Assembly (NCBI GenBank): GCA_951640165.1
Contig: OX621253.1
Coordinates: forward strand, 11,488,001 to 11,552,000
Length of the DNA: 64,000 nt
From: Pseudoips prasinana
Taxonomy: Eukaryota; Arthropoda; Insecta; Lepidoptera; Nolidae
Direction: 5' to 3'
The notes below the pieces were generated by a model that did no database searches, was not told where the DNA came from, and worked only from the letters and a program-made list of their open reading frames with translations. Position numbers and translations under genes: made by a program. Shown piece by piece: positions 63,787 to 64,000 of the stretch. Every line of letters starts with the position of its first letter. Position 1 is the stretch's first letter.

Positions 63787-64000
63787 CTAGCGCCACGAGT
63801 TATGAGCGCTCGCTTCATCTGCGCAGAACGCACTTTTAGGTCTGTTTGGTAACAGGGTTGAGGCGCGGGGCAAGGGAGTCCGCGCCCGGCGCTGTCCTTG
63901 CGCACTATTGGAGAATCAGTCGCTGTATAACTCACACACTCGGCGCACGTTGATTTGAGTTCGAAAGTACAGTCGCGTAAATAGTTGTTTTCGATCGTTT
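63787..64000. mobile_element. Second copy of the 39262 TIR element, cut by window end
   Basis: Begins CCTAGCGCCACGAGTTATGA and continues as the inverse complement of 39705-39928, with small differences, to the last base of the window. Confidence 0.85.

Larger units (their letters stand above)
54600..64000. other. Upstream intron or flank, no host exon found
   Basis: Holds the MITEs, LINE ends, SINEs and microsatellites listed separately. Stretches 55800-56400, 59350-59980 and 60780-61450 show nothing I can name. No HEATR5 N-terminal exon or promoter was recognised. Confidence 0.5.

Overview
The window is insect genomic DNA, most likely from a moth or butterfly. GC-rich exons sit in AT-rich introns. 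The non-coding sequence is crowded with tRNA-derived SINE copies, LINE 3' ends carrying an AAGAAG-type tail, mariner and P/THAP-type DNA transposons and fold-back MITEs. The recurring repeat texts are ones I associate with Lepidoptera, which is recalled knowledge and not a search result.

One host gene fills the window. It lies on the minus strand from at least 52815 down to its stop codon at 3060-3062. I could join 35 exons with matching splice phases into one uninterrupted frame of 5524 bases (one base of a split codon plus 1841 codons, i.e. 1840 residues and a stop). The protein is the HEATR5 orthologue (vertebrate HEATR5A/HEATR5B, yeast Laa1 family), a very large HEAT-repeat protein that works with the AP-1 clathrin adaptor in trans-Golgi/endosome traffic. 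Only the N-terminal region is missing, about 250 residues judged against human HEATR5B. No exon for it was found between 52816 and 64000, so the 5' end probably lies beyond the window.

Layout along the plus coordinates. 1-3059 is AT-rich sequence downstream of the gene with decayed repeats. 3060-18879 holds exons 35-23, with a decayed mariner, a Crypton-like fragment, a TTAA-flanked fold-back element and many SINEs between them. 18880-23525 is one intron holding a broken LINE pol gene, a cluster of consensus 5' splice sites and a 202-bp tandem duplication. 24261-25592 is an eight-copy, 167-bp tandem array of exon 21. 25620-32988 carries exons 20-17. 32989-34803 is a twelve-copy, 148-bp tandem array of exon 16. 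35031-52815 carries exons 15-1, with a P/THAP-type transposon abutting the exon 10 donor and a decayed second copy of part of exon 7. 52816-64000 is non-coding with LINE, SINE and MITE remnants.

The most unusual feature is the pair of exon-derived arrays in the same gene. In each, exon bodies are separated by only 18 or 21 bases that begin with GT and end with AG. These spacers are too short to be ordinary introns. Only the copy at the transcript-5' edge of each array has a normal upstream intron and a frame that fits the protein, so the other 7 and 11 copies should behave as intron sequence. Whether the arrays are real or assembly artefacts is the first thing to settle.
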